DNA of 23,028 nucleotides. Origin: a virus. The notes under the pieces are model-generated. The model saw only the letters and a program-made list of their open reading frames with translations, was not told the DNA's origin and did no database searches. The stretch is taken from positions 1 to 23,028 of IMG/VR virus record IMGVR_UViG_3300036846_001120; one strand, 5' to 3'. Positions 16,236 to 22,645 of this stretch are shown here, piece after piece (position 1 is the first letter of the stretch; every line of letters starts with the position of its first letter). Both the position numbers and the translations under genes were made by a program.

Positions 16236-16673
16236 CTACTTTGCCTTGGCCACAGGTGGCTGAAGCACAAGATCAATCTTGCCCGTGGCAGGCGTGCCCG
16301 TCTCGATCACCATGATCGTGACTACCGCTTCTGCCGGCAAACCGCCATCGCTCACTATGTCGGCCGTAATTGTTGCAGGTCCAGGGGCAGTTGCTGCCAG
16401 CGTGGCGCTCGTCGGGTCAGTATCGCTTGCCGTTACCGTCACAGGACCTGTGGACGACCATTCGGAAGACGCAATATTGACAGCGGTGCCATTCACATCC
16501 GTGAAACTTACCGTCGCGGTTCCGGTGCCACCCACCTCCATCTGCTGGGGAGGTGGAGGTGCAGCCTTAGGTGCTTGCTTGAGACGAGCCTCGTTCTGCT
16601 CAGGTGTAAGACTGACCACAAACTGCACGGGGTCGGTCTTGGGTTGCTCGGATGCAGGCTGATCATCAGTCAC
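16236..16673 (-). CDS. Ig-like domain capsid-associated protein
   Basis: This 145-residue protein starts at a GTG (16673) preceded by GAGGAG at 8 bases, and ends 31 bases before the next start. After an acidic, Pro-rich N-terminal part (residues 1-45, with APPPPQQ) comes a single beta-sandwich: GGTGTATVSFTDVNGT, SSTGPVTVTASD, TSATLAATAPGPATITADIV, PAEAVVTIMVIETG. This is the bacterial Ig-like (Big_2-type) pattern common on phage capsids and tails, where such domains bind host surfaces or sugars weakly. It is the first structural gene after the capsid gene apart from the inserted HNH gene, so capsid decoration is likely. Its SD overlaps the stop codon of that HNH gene. Confidence 0.78.
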   Translation of the reverse strand: MTDDQPASEQPKTDPVQFVVSLTPEQNEARLKQAPKAAPPPPQQMEVGGTGTATVSFTDVNGTAVNIASSEWSSTGPVTVTASDTDPTSATLAATAPGPATITADIVSDGGLPAEAVVTIMVIETGTPATGKIDLVLQPPVAKAK

Positions 16674-16684
16674 TTGAAATCTCC

Positions 16685-17188
16685 TCAGGTTCTCGCGAAC
16701 TCGCCGTGATGTTCTGCGGCAGCTTTTCTGTACGCCTCCGAAGCCTCTTCAGCAGTCTTGAAGCTACCAAGGTAAAGTCGTTTGCCATTCACTCCGATCG
16801 TCGCCACGTAGTACCCACACTGATTACCATGCGCCGATCGCTGGAACCGTACTCCCTTAAAGCCCGTACTGCTATCATCGCGCACAGTGCGGTTCCGCTG
16901 ATTTTCCTGCCGCGTCGCCTTGCGAAGATTACTCCAACAGTTGTTCTTCGTATTGTGATCGATGTGGTCAACTTCACCTTGTGGAAATTTCCCAGTCATC
17001 CACAAGAAAGCCAGCCTGGATGCATGATAGTTCGCTCCATCGATCCTGATCTTACGGTACCCATTATCAAAGTACCCTGCTGTATCACCTACCCTTACCC
17101 GCGTTCGCTTCACCCGCCAGGTGAATTGCCCAGTCTCGAAGTTGTAATCCAGCACCTCACGCACACGGTCGCAACTCAATTCCGACAT
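16685..17188 (-). CDS. HNH-AP2 homing-type endonuclease (downstream of capsid gene)
   Basis: This 167-residue protein has the two-part layout of free-standing HNH-AP2 homing endonucleases. An N-terminal YNFETGQFTWRVKRTR block is followed by the HNH core at about 90-120 (EVDHIDHNTKNNCWSNLRKAT, with D-H, N and N-L-R positions), then NRTVRDDSSTGFKGVRF and the AP2 DNA-binding strands ending YLGSFKTAEEASEAYRKAA. These enzymes cut DNA to spread their own gene. It sits directly after the major capsid gene, and its TGA lies inside the SD of the next gene, as if inserted between two structural genes. GGAGGA precedes the ATG at 17188 but can pair into a hairpin (17193-17224). A related 168-residue copy flanks the capsid gene on the other side. 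Confidence 0.9.
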   Translation of the reverse strand: MSELSCDRVREVLDYNFETGQFTWRVKRTRVRVGDTAGYFDNGYRKIRIDGANYHASRLAFLWMTGKFPQGEVDHIDHNTKNNCWSNLRKATRQENQRNRTVRDDSSTGFKGVRFQRSAHGNQCGYYVATIGVNGKRLYLGSFKTAEEASEAYRKAAAEHHGEFART

Positions 17189-17192
17189 CGCA

Positions 17193-17224
17193 CATTCCTC
17201 CGCTTGACAGATGCGGGGGATATG
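17193..17224 (-). promoter_or_regulatory. Hairpin covering the HNH ribosome binding site
   Basis: On the minus strand TCCCCCGC (17213-17220) can pair with GCGGAGGA (17196-17203), seven of eight bases, across a nine-base loop. The pairing extends outward (CATA with TGTG) after one bulged base. GGAGGA, the SD of the endonuclease, lies inside the stem. Translation would be reduced when this RNA folds. Confidence 0.55.
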
Positions 17225-17231
17225 TTACAAT
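17204..17231 (+). promoter_or_regulatory. Sigma70-like promoter pattern, antisense to capsid gene
   Basis: The plus strand reads TTGACA (17204-17209), 16 bases, TACAAT (17226-17231), close to bacterial consensus but in the direction opposite to the operon. It would transcribe antisense across the capsid gene. It overlaps the hairpin over the HNH ribosome binding site, so the match could be a by-product of that structure or chance. Confidence 0.3.
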
Positions 17232-17252
17232 GGGTTTACTTTCGATAGTGCA

Positions 17253-18320
17253 TCATGATGTCGCAGTAACTTCGAGCCTCGCCATGAATGCGTCCTGCAG
17301 GATCACAGTGCTGGTATACAGCTTCCAGCCCACCGTCCCACGTTGAGCCAACGGATCGCCTGGTGCAGGCTTAGGATTGACCACCATTGGTGTCATCGAA
17401 GACTTGCCCTTGAGCGGCACGATGCCGAAAGCATCACGACCAAAATAAAGCACAGGGTACACATCCCAGTTGACACCGCTGGTCGAGCGGTATGTCGTCG
17501 CGCCGCTGGTGGCGGCGCCGGCGTTGGGAAATGGCGCGATCACCGTCGAGCTCAGATACCGGGTCTGCTCAACCGTGCCGATCTCGCCCTCGAACGGCGA
17601 TGAATGCGGCCCGTAGCTCGCCACCGGCACGAAGCCGATCATGTTGCGGATATCGCTTTCCAGATCGGGATGAACGAGACCGAAGTACGCGGCTTCCACC
17701 GACTTGGTCTGGAAGTCGGGATTGCTCGCCACGACCTGGGAAATCTTCCTGGCATTCTGCCGATTGAGACCTGTAGACACCCGGCGCTGATCAGTCAGGG
17801 TAATGACGCCGGCGACATTCGCGCGCCCCGCAACCAGATTCTGATACCAGACATTGGTGCCTGCCTTGAGCGTATTAAATCGTAGAGTCTCTACTGTTAC
17901 TGCCGCCTGCTCGCCCAGGATGTCCGTGGACTGCTGCAGCACCGGATCGGTGTGGGTATCCTCGATCACATCAGTAATGGTGATGTAATCACCATACTGG
18001 TATAGCTGCACCGTATAATCCTGATTCGCGAGCATGGACCCCGCAGGCGTCACACCCTCCACCAGGGGCGTCAGCGCCAGTGGTATGAAGAACGGCTGCC
18101 CGGCGCCGTTGGTACCTCCGCCGTTCGGACCGGCCGTGCCGGTCGCACCCTGCAGGAAGTAGCGCCGAAACTTAGCGGTCTGCGTCGAGTTGGTCGGGAG
18201 GGGATACGTCTGGCCAAATTTCTCGATATGAAGGTATGGCATCGCCCGCTTAAGCATACGTACGACGCTGTATGCAGCCACCGCGGGAGAAATATCACCA
18301 TAGCTGGTCACGGCAACCAT
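17253..18320 (-). CDS. Major capsid protein, N4-gp56 type
   Basis: This 355-residue protein forms the capsid shell. It fits the N4-gp56 major capsid family: an N-terminal arm (MVAVTSYGDISPAVAAYSVVRML), LHIEKFGQTYPLPTNSTQTAKFRRY, then a core with VEGVTPAG, TVQLYQYGDYITITDVIEDTH, an E-helix (QSTDILGEQAAVTVETLRFNTL), TLTDQRRVSTGLNRQNARKI, FGLVHPDLESDIRNM, VEQTRYLSS, and a C-terminal VGWKLYTSTVILQDAFMARLEV. Length is usual for the family. The ATG at 18320 is chosen over a TTG six bases upstream because AGGAG lies 7 bases before it. That SD overlaps the stop of the upstream HNH gene. It lies between the scaffold candidate and the decoration genes, flanked by two HNH-AP2 endonucleases. Confidence 0.93.
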   Translation of the reverse strand: MVAVTSYGDISPAVAAYSVVRMLKRAMPYLHIEKFGQTYPLPTNSTQTAKFRRYFLQGATGTAGPNGGGTNGAGQPFFIPLALTPLVEGVTPAGSMLANQDYTVQLYQYGDYITITDVIEDTHTDPVLQQSTDILGEQAAVTVETLRFNTLKAGTNVWYQNLVAGRANVAGVITLTDQRRVSTGLNRQNARKISQVVASNPDFQTKSVEAAYFGLVHPDLESDIRNMIGFVPVASYGPHSSPFEGEIGTVEQTRYLSSTVIAPFPNAGAATSGATTYRSTSGVNWDVYPVLYFGRDAFGIVPLKGKSSMTPMVVNPKPAPGDPLAQRGTVGWKLYTSTVILQDAFMARLEVTATS

Positions 18321-18329
18321 GTTCAACTC

Positions 18330-18836
18330 CTAGGTTGTACAGGCGAAGTCGCCGTGCAGCTTCTCAGCCGCACGCACATACGCCGCATGAGCTTCCTCTG
18401 GTGTCTTAAAATATCCGAGGAAGGTGGTTTTGCGATGCCTTTTAATCTGAGAAAACCAACGTCTCCGTCGCGCATGCCAAGAAACACCCTTAAGACCCGT
18501 CGTATTGTTAGCCTGCTGCGGTCGATTGCACTGATTCTGCGATCTCGTACACACCCGGAGGTTCACCCAACGATCGTCCGTTGGAATACGATTTACGTGA
18601 TCCACAAACTCTGGCATCTCCCCGGTCATGTAAAGCACCGCTAAGTGCGAAGTCATATACAACCTGTCAAAGAGCCTAATCTGATAATACCCGATCGGAC
18701 GCAAAGACCCAGCACGTCGGCCTTTTATCGCCTTGTTGCTTCGCGGCTTCGCCCAAACGAAGATTCCAGTCTCCGGATCGTACACCAGGCAGCTCTTGAG
18801 CTCTTCCTGCGTCAGCGTTACCCTGTTCAAAGCCAT
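18330..18836 (-). CDS. HNH-AP2 homing-type endonuclease (upstream of capsid gene)
   Basis: The protein is 168 residues from the ATG at 18836; a longer frame to a TTG at 18905 adds an Arg-rich stretch that is probably not translated. The order of parts is the same as in the copy at 16685-17188: YDPETGIFVWAKPRS, then an HNH core (FVDHVNRIPTDDRWVNLRVCTRSQNQCN) and an AP2-like domain (TTGLKGVSWHARRRRWFSQI, TTFLGYFKTPEEAHAAYVRAAEKLHG). The two proteins share about a third of their residues by eye, most strongly in the HNH and AP2 blocks, so they are homologs but not a recent duplicate. Its TAG overlaps the SD of the capsid gene. A short hairpin (18840-18856) lies over its own SD. It is inserted between scaffold and capsid genes. 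Confidence 0.88.
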   Translation of the reverse strand: MALNRVTLTQEELKSCLVYDPETGIFVWAKPRSNKAIKGRRAGSLRPIGYYQIRLFDRLYMTSHLAVLYMTGEMPEFVDHVNRIPTDDRWVNLRVCTRSQNQCNRPQQANNTTGLKGVSWHARRRRWFSQIKRHRKTTFLGYFKTPEEAHAAYVRAAEKLHGDFACTT

Positions 18837-18839
18837 GAT

Positions 18840-18856
18840 CGAGATTCTCGCTCTCG
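18840..18856 (-). promoter_or_regulatory. Small hairpin at HNH ribosome binding site
   Basis: On the minus strand CGAGA and TCTCG form a perfect five-base stem around a seven-base loop, ending three bases before the ATG at 18836. The weak SD (GAGA or GCGAGA) lies in the stem or loop. It is shorter than the hairpin at the other endonuclease gene and could be chance. Confidence 0.35.
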
Positions 18857-18868
18857 GTTGATGGTCAG

Positions 18869-18900
18869 GGCCGATCCGGCGTCGAAAGCGCCGCTCGGCC
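18869..18900 (-). other. Intergenic stem-loop after scaffold gene
   Basis: GGCCGA and TCGGCC at the ends, with an inner GGCG/CGCC pairing around a seven-base loop, make a two-tier hairpin. It starts nine bases after the stop of the scaffold candidate. No U-run follows on either strand, so a standard intrinsic terminator is not supported; RNA processing, attenuation or mRNA protection are possible. Confidence 0.5.
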
Positions 18901-18908
18901 CGCAAAGT

Positions 18909-19898
18909 CTAGTTCATCCTGGCAAACTCAGCAAAAGCCGAATCGAAGTCCGCGGGCGGGGCCACCACATTGGTCCGCTTGGTGGCGACCGGCGCGAGGC
19001 GCGCTGCGGCAGCAGCCAGCGCAGGGTTCACCGGCGACGGAGCTGGACTCGAGACCGGGACAGCGGCCGGGGTGGACACCTGGGCTGGCGCTGGCATGGC
19101 AGACTGAGTGTCCTGCTTGAATCGGTTAATCAGATCGACGACCTCAGCCGCCGTTCCTGATTTGATAACATGCTCATAAGCTCCACGCAAATACGCAGGT
19201 TGACGAGCCGCCCAGGAATTCAGTTGGCCTGAGACAGTGTCGTAGTCGGTAACCTGAGTCTGTAGCTCGTTGAGCTGCGACCGGTCCGCCAAGGTGTCGA
19301 TCGTCTGCAGGTAAGGCGCCAATGACGCGGCCATGTCCTGGTACATGCGCCGCGCGGTCTGGGTCATGATGCCCCGGATCATCGTCTCGGTAGCGCGGGC
19401 GACATCAGGCCAGTCGGTATAGAAAGTCTGCAGCTGGGTCACTTCTTCCCCGCTGAACAGCGGAGGTTCCTGGTACGCTTGCGGTAGAGGAGGAAGAGGG
19501 AGAGGAGGTTGCGGTGGGGGCTGCGGTTGCGGTGGAGGCTGCGGCTGAGGCTGCGGCTGAGGCTGCGACGACGACTCGACTGGGGCAGGAGGCTGCGGCT
19601 CAGCCGGCGCGGGGCACTCCACGGGCGCGGGAGGTACAGGAGGCTGCGGCTCAGCCGGCTTGGGTTCAGCCGGCTTGGGTTCAGCAGGCTTGGGTTCAGC
19701 AGGCTTGGGCGCAGCCGGCGCTGGCTTCCTAGGCGCAACGGCAGCAACCAATGCTGATTCCGCCTCGGCAGCCGCGGCCTCGGCGAACGCCGCGTCGAAC
19801 AAATCTCCCTGGGCCGGCTCAACCGCCGGCGCAGGCACGGAAAGCGCAGGCGCCGGCTCGGCAGCGGGAGCCGCATTAGCGCGCGGAGCACGTGCCAT
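18909..19898 (-). CDS. Putative capsid scaffold protein, Pro/Ala-rich
   Basis: This 329-residue protein lies between portal and capsid genes, the standard place of a scaffold. The first 150 residues are low complexity: ANAAPAAEPAPAL, a PKPAE repeat encoded by 15-base units, and a QPQPQPPPQPQ stretch. Residues about 150-265 are helical (EVTQLQTFYTDWPDVARATETM, ARRMYQDMAASLAPYLQTI, RSQLNELQTQVTDYDTV, a helix after AARQPAYLRGAYEHVIKSG). The C-terminus has another Ala/Pro stretch, then ATKRTNVVAPP and ADFDSAFAEFARMN, a charged tail that could bind the capsid protein as scaffold C-termini do. There is no protease motif. The SD before the ATG at 19898 is weak. The scaffold call rests on position and composition, not on a recognised family. 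Confidence 0.72.
   Translation of the reverse strand: MARAPRANAAPAAEPAPALSVPAPAVEPAQGDLFDAAFAEAAAAEAESALVAAVAPRKPAPAAPKPAEPKPAEPKPAEPKPAEPQPPVPPAPVECPAPAEPQPPAPVESSSQPQPQPQPQPPPQPQPPPQPPLPLPPLPQAYQEPPLFSGEEVTQLQTFYTDWPDVARATETMIRGIMTQTARRMYQDMAASLAPYLQTIDTLADRSQLNELQTQVTDYDTVSGQLNSWAARQPAYLRGAYEHVIKSGTAAEVVDLINRFKQDTQSAMPAPAQVSTPAAVPVSSPAPSPVNPALAAAAARLAPVATKRTNVVAPPADFDSAFAEFARMN
19651..19710 (-). repeat. 15-base repeats encoding PKPAE in scaffold gene
   Basis: Four near-identical 15-base units (TCAGCCGGCTTGGGT and variants) run from 19651 to 19710 and encode tandem PKPAE-type repeats in the putative scaffold. They are in frame, so copy number affects linker length only. Confidence 0.9.
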
Positions 19899-19917
19899 AT
19901 TCTCTACTCTTTACCCT

Positions 19918-20208
19918 CTACTCGGTTATGGTGCGCTCACCGGACAAGTCAGACAACAGCTTTTCCAATGTGCGTGCCTCACCTTGCAGGAAAGGTACAT
20001 CATTGAGGGATGCCTTGACCAGCCGGGCCTGGCATGCCTGCAGGCGACAGCTGAGGAACTGGCGCAGCACCATTAACTCCGGCACCCCCCGCGCTTGCTG
20101 CAAGCGCCGCAGCAAGTCCACCTCCTGCTGGCGCGCCTGAGAGGGCTGATGGAATCGCTCCGGCGCCCCCGGCAGAAGCGGCAGCAGCAGCGGGTCCTGC
20201 AAGCTCAT
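19918..20208 (-). CDS. Small helical protein overlapping portal 3' end
   Basis: This 96-residue protein (MSLQDPLLLPLLPGAPERF) is read from an ATG at 20208 lying inside the portal gene in another frame, and it overlaps the last 209 bases of the portal. AAAAGGG stands about 8 bases before the ATG, a strong SD inside the portal coding sequence. After the Leu/Pro-rich start the protein is a helix-rich, probably coiled-coil unit (QARQQEVDLLRRLQQA, LMVLRQFLSCRLQACQARLVKASL, FLQGEARTLEKLLSDLSGERT). An in-frame upstream extension to 20307 lacks a good SD and looks like portal shadow. Downstream of 20000 it is the only frame with coding character before the scaffold candidate. Function unknown; small helical proteins here may act in head assembly. 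Confidence 0.75.
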   Translation of the reverse strand: MSLQDPLLLPLLPGAPERFHQPSQARQQEVDLLRRLQQARGVPELMVLRQFLSCRLQACQARLVKASLNDVPFLQGEARTLEKLLSDLSGERTITE

Positions 20209-22465
20209 TTTGTATACCCTTTTCCAATATGCCCAGGGCCGTATCCACAAGTTGTGCGTCGGCGTTGGCGGTGTTCTTCTGGCCCTGGGCGATGTTCTTG
20301 AAGGCATCGGACAGGATCTTGCGGAGATTGGCTTCCATGATCTTGTTCTGCTGATCCTGTTGCTCCTGCTGACTCTGACTCTGGGCCTGCTGTCTCCGGC
20401 CAGCCTCGTCCTCGGTCACCAGGATGTCGTCCATGTCCCTGGCCTTGACCTGGGCCTCGGTGAGCTTGCGCTCGTCGACGTGGATCATCTGCTCGGGCTT
20501 GAGCGTCTGCACCAGCGAATCAGCCTGCATGCCACGAAGCTCCTTGGCCATGAGGCTGGTGGCTCCGCGCGCGATCACGTCATAGTCACCATCAGGCGCC
20601 TGGGCGGGATTGAAAACACGGTTAAAAAGTACCATGGAGTTGATCACGCTTTGCGTGAAGGTATCAAAACTGCGGATGATATCCTTGAAGGGCAGCGCGG
20701 CTTCACCGCGCAGCATCGATGCCCCTGCTGCAGTGCGCAGCGGCTCGCTAGGAACCTTCTCCATGTCGCCGCCTGTTGCCGGACCGACGAATGTCTCGCT
20801 GTCGGCGAACCTCAAACCCAGCTCGACGATCTTGAGCAGGCTGTCAAGATGCGCATCGATACTGACATTGCGCACCGCAGGCCATTGCGCCTCGGGCCCG
20901 GAACCTTCGCGATACCAGACTTTATACGCGGTAATAGCGGCCAGATCCTGATCGAGACGCAGTAAGTCGGTGTTGAGTTCGAGATTAGGCCCGCACACGG
21001 CGCTCGCGTTATCGAGCAGCATGCGCGTTGCGGCGGCGACCATCATCTGCGAGTCCCTGATGGCCTGGGGCAACCCAAAACCGACAGGACTTGTGTCGTC
21101 CTCGTCAAAGAGAAAAGTGTGGATCATGGGGGGAATGGGTACAGAGGGCATCTCCCTGGTGAGATCTTCCCAGGGATTAAGCCGCGCGCCGATGACGTTG
21201 GCGTCAAGCATCCAGATTTCCGCGTCGATATAGTCGGAAAGCTTGTCGGGGGAAACCTCTACCCCGACCTCCTGGAGCAGCCTGCCGTCCACCGGGCCAT
21301 GCCATACCATGACCTCGTACTTCATCGTCTCGCTTTTCATCTCGTTGACGTTGACCTTTACACCCATGGCCCGCAGTTCCATCTCGAACTGCTGGGCACG
21401 GTAGTTGCCCAACGCATTGCGCTGGAGGTAGGAGTCAATAACGTCAGGAAAAAAATCAGGCCGGCCGCCTAGCTCCTTCACCTGAGTCCGGCTCATGACA
21501 TGGCGCACGAAGTAGCCGTCCATGCCCTGCAGCGTCTTGGCGCTCAAATCGGGATAAAAATCCCAGACGGGCAAGAACTCGAAGTAGGGCTTGAAGGTCG
21601 TCTGCTTGACCGGCTTGACGGCCGGTACCGGCGCCTGTGGCGCCTGTGGCGCCTGTGGCGCCGGCGGACCTGCACCATTCATCTGCGCCGGTCCCGCCTG
21701 GGACAAGGGCGGTGCTGGAGGCTTGGCGATCTTCCACGTCACCGTCTCCGACTTGCGCACAAACGGACCGCGCAGGACGCCGAGGCCGTACATGATGCCC
21801 GAGCGGATCACAGCCCTGTTAAGGGCGACATAGTCCAGCGCCTGATGCCCGCCCAGCTCCTGAAGCTGATCGTCGATGAGCGTGGCAAGCTTATCGGCAC
21901 GCAGGTCCGCGTAACGATCGAGTGCCTCCATCACGTAGTTGTTGAAGGCGAAGGCATCGGACGGATCAGGGCTCTGCACCCCAGCCTGGGAGTCTTTCTC
22001 CTGCGCGAGCGTGATCGCATCCCGCACTTCCTGTGCAGTAATATCCGGCCACGGCGCGGCATGAAGCTCCCAATTACGCTCGTTGCCCTGGAACATGAGA
22101 TTCATGATGCGGGCAAGCACGCTGATGCACTTGGTCCTCGTGATTTTTGGATATGCCTTGCTCCTGTTCGGGCTGAAAGATTTCTCGACCTCGGGGTCGT
22201 AGAGCCCCAGATACTGTCTCTGGTTGGCCAACCAGCGCAACTCCACGATGCGCCGATCGCTCACGTACTGCATGAACATCTGGTTGAAGCGCGTACCCAG
22301 CGTACGAAGTGCCTCGGGGGAAATCTTCTTAACCGGAGGGTCAGATGTAAAATCGAGTGCCTTGGTGGGTGCAGGCGTCGGCACCGGGACCACCGGCGGC
22401 TTGAGGGCCGGATCAGGATAGGCCTTGGCCGTATTCAGCGGAGGCTCTAACGTCGGAACTGCCAT
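20000..22465 (-). CDS. Portal protein
   Basis: This 821-residue protein fits the portal of N4-gp56-type phages: large, lying between terminase and capsid genes. Blocks include YVSDRRIVELRWLANQRQYLG near residue 75, SKAYPKITRTKCISVLARIMNLMFQ, a helical stem-like part (LDRYADLRADKLATLIDDQLQEL), a Pro/Ala-rich loop at about 260-290 (APQAPQAP, encoded by 9-base repeats), KPYFEFLPVWDFYPDLSAKTL, and RDSQMMVAAATRMLLDNASA. The C-terminal 130 residues are low complexity: a Gln-rich stretch near 690 (SQSQQEQQDQQ) then Ala/Gly-rich sequence. Portals form the dodecameric DNA channel at one vertex. The ATG at 22465 overlaps the upstream stop (TAATG). The last 209 bases also encode part of a second protein. 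Confidence 0.9.
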   Translation of the reverse strand: MAVPTLEPPLNTAKAYPDPALKPPVVPVPTPAPTKALDFTSDPPVKKISPEALRTLGTRFNQMFMQYVSDRRIVELRWLANQRQYLGLYDPEVEKSFSPNRSKAYPKITRTKCISVLARIMNLMFQGNERNWELHAAPWPDITAQEVRDAITLAQEKDSQAGVQSPDPSDAFAFNNYVMEALDRYADLRADKLATLIDDQLQELGGHQALDYVALNRAVIRSGIMYGLGVLRGPFVRKSETVTWKIAKPPAPPLSQAGPAQMNGAGPPAPQAPQAPQAPVPAVKPVKQTTFKPYFEFLPVWDFYPDLSAKTLQGMDGYFVRHVMSRTQVKELGGRPDFFPDVIDSYLQRNALGNYRAQQFEMELRAMGVKVNVNEMKSETMKYEVMVWHGPVDGRLLQEVGVEVSPDKLSDYIDAEIWMLDANVIGARLNPWEDLTREMPSVPIPPMIHTFLFDEDDTSPVGFGLPQAIRDSQMMVAAATRMLLDNASAVCGPNLELNTDLLRLDQDLAAITAYKVWYREGSGPEAQWPAVRNVSIDAHLDSLLKIVELGLRFADSETFVGPATGGDMEKVPSEPLRTAAGASMLRGEAALPFKDIIRSFDTFTQSVINSMVLFNRVFNPAQAPDGDYDVIARGATSLMAKELRGMQADSLVQTLKPEQMIHVDERKLTEAQVKARDMDDILVTEDEAGRRQQAQSQSQQEQQDQQNKIMEANLRKILSDAFKNIAQGQKNTANADAQLVDTALGILEKGIQNELAGPAAAAASAGGAGAIPSALSGAPAGGGLAAALAASAGGAGVNGAAPVPQLSPAGMPGPAGQGIPQ
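21630..21656 (-). repeat. 9-base repeat encoding APQ in portal loop
   Basis: Three perfect copies of GGCGCCTGT lie in frame and encode the APQAPQAP part of a Pro/Ala-rich loop of the portal. Flanking sequence continues the motif imperfectly. Confidence 0.9.
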
Positions 22466-22644
22466 TACTGCCGTCTCTCGGATAAGGGCTTCTTGCGGCG
22501 ATGGTGCACCCAGACATTACAGCACTGCTCGTCAAGCGTAGGCTTGCACCAGCACAGTGGCGTACACTCGTGCTTCCCATCGGCAGGCATTACGTGCAAC
22601 AACGCATCCAGATCGCTGGCAGTAACTTGCCATTGCGCAGCCAT
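22465..22644 (-). CDS. Small Cys-rich protein between terminase and portal
   Basis: This 59-residue protein starts at ATG 22644, one base after the terminase stop, and its TAA overlaps the portal ATG. SD AGGTAGG stands immediately upstream, overlapping the terminase stop. The sequence has a His/Cys cluster (HECTPLCWCKP, then DEQCCNVWVHHRR): Cys27, 31, 33, 41 and 42 and His25, 47 and 48. This resembles a small phage family with CWCxP and VxVHH motifs that I recall next to terminase or portal genes, of unknown function. The cluster could bind a metal such as zinc. Coupling to both neighbours suggests a role in packaging or portal assembly, but this is only inference from position. It is basic at the C-terminus (RRKKPLSERR). 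Confidence 0.8.
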   Translation of the reverse strand: MAAQWQVTASDLDALLHVMPADGKHECTPLCWCKPTLDEQCCNVWVHHRRKKPLSERRQ

Positions 22645-22645
22645 C

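Noticed and set aside
18837-18905. N-terminal extension of the upstream HNH gene to a TTG at 18905
   Set aside because: The added 23 residues are Arg-rich and unlike the family, the region holds stem-loops, and the ATG at 18836 gives the same length as the other HNH protein.
21500-22450. A 316-codon plus-strand frame over the portal gene, and a 251-codon one at 20210-20965
   Set aside because: Both are antisense to the portal, have Arg/Leu/His-rich products and lack any family pattern.
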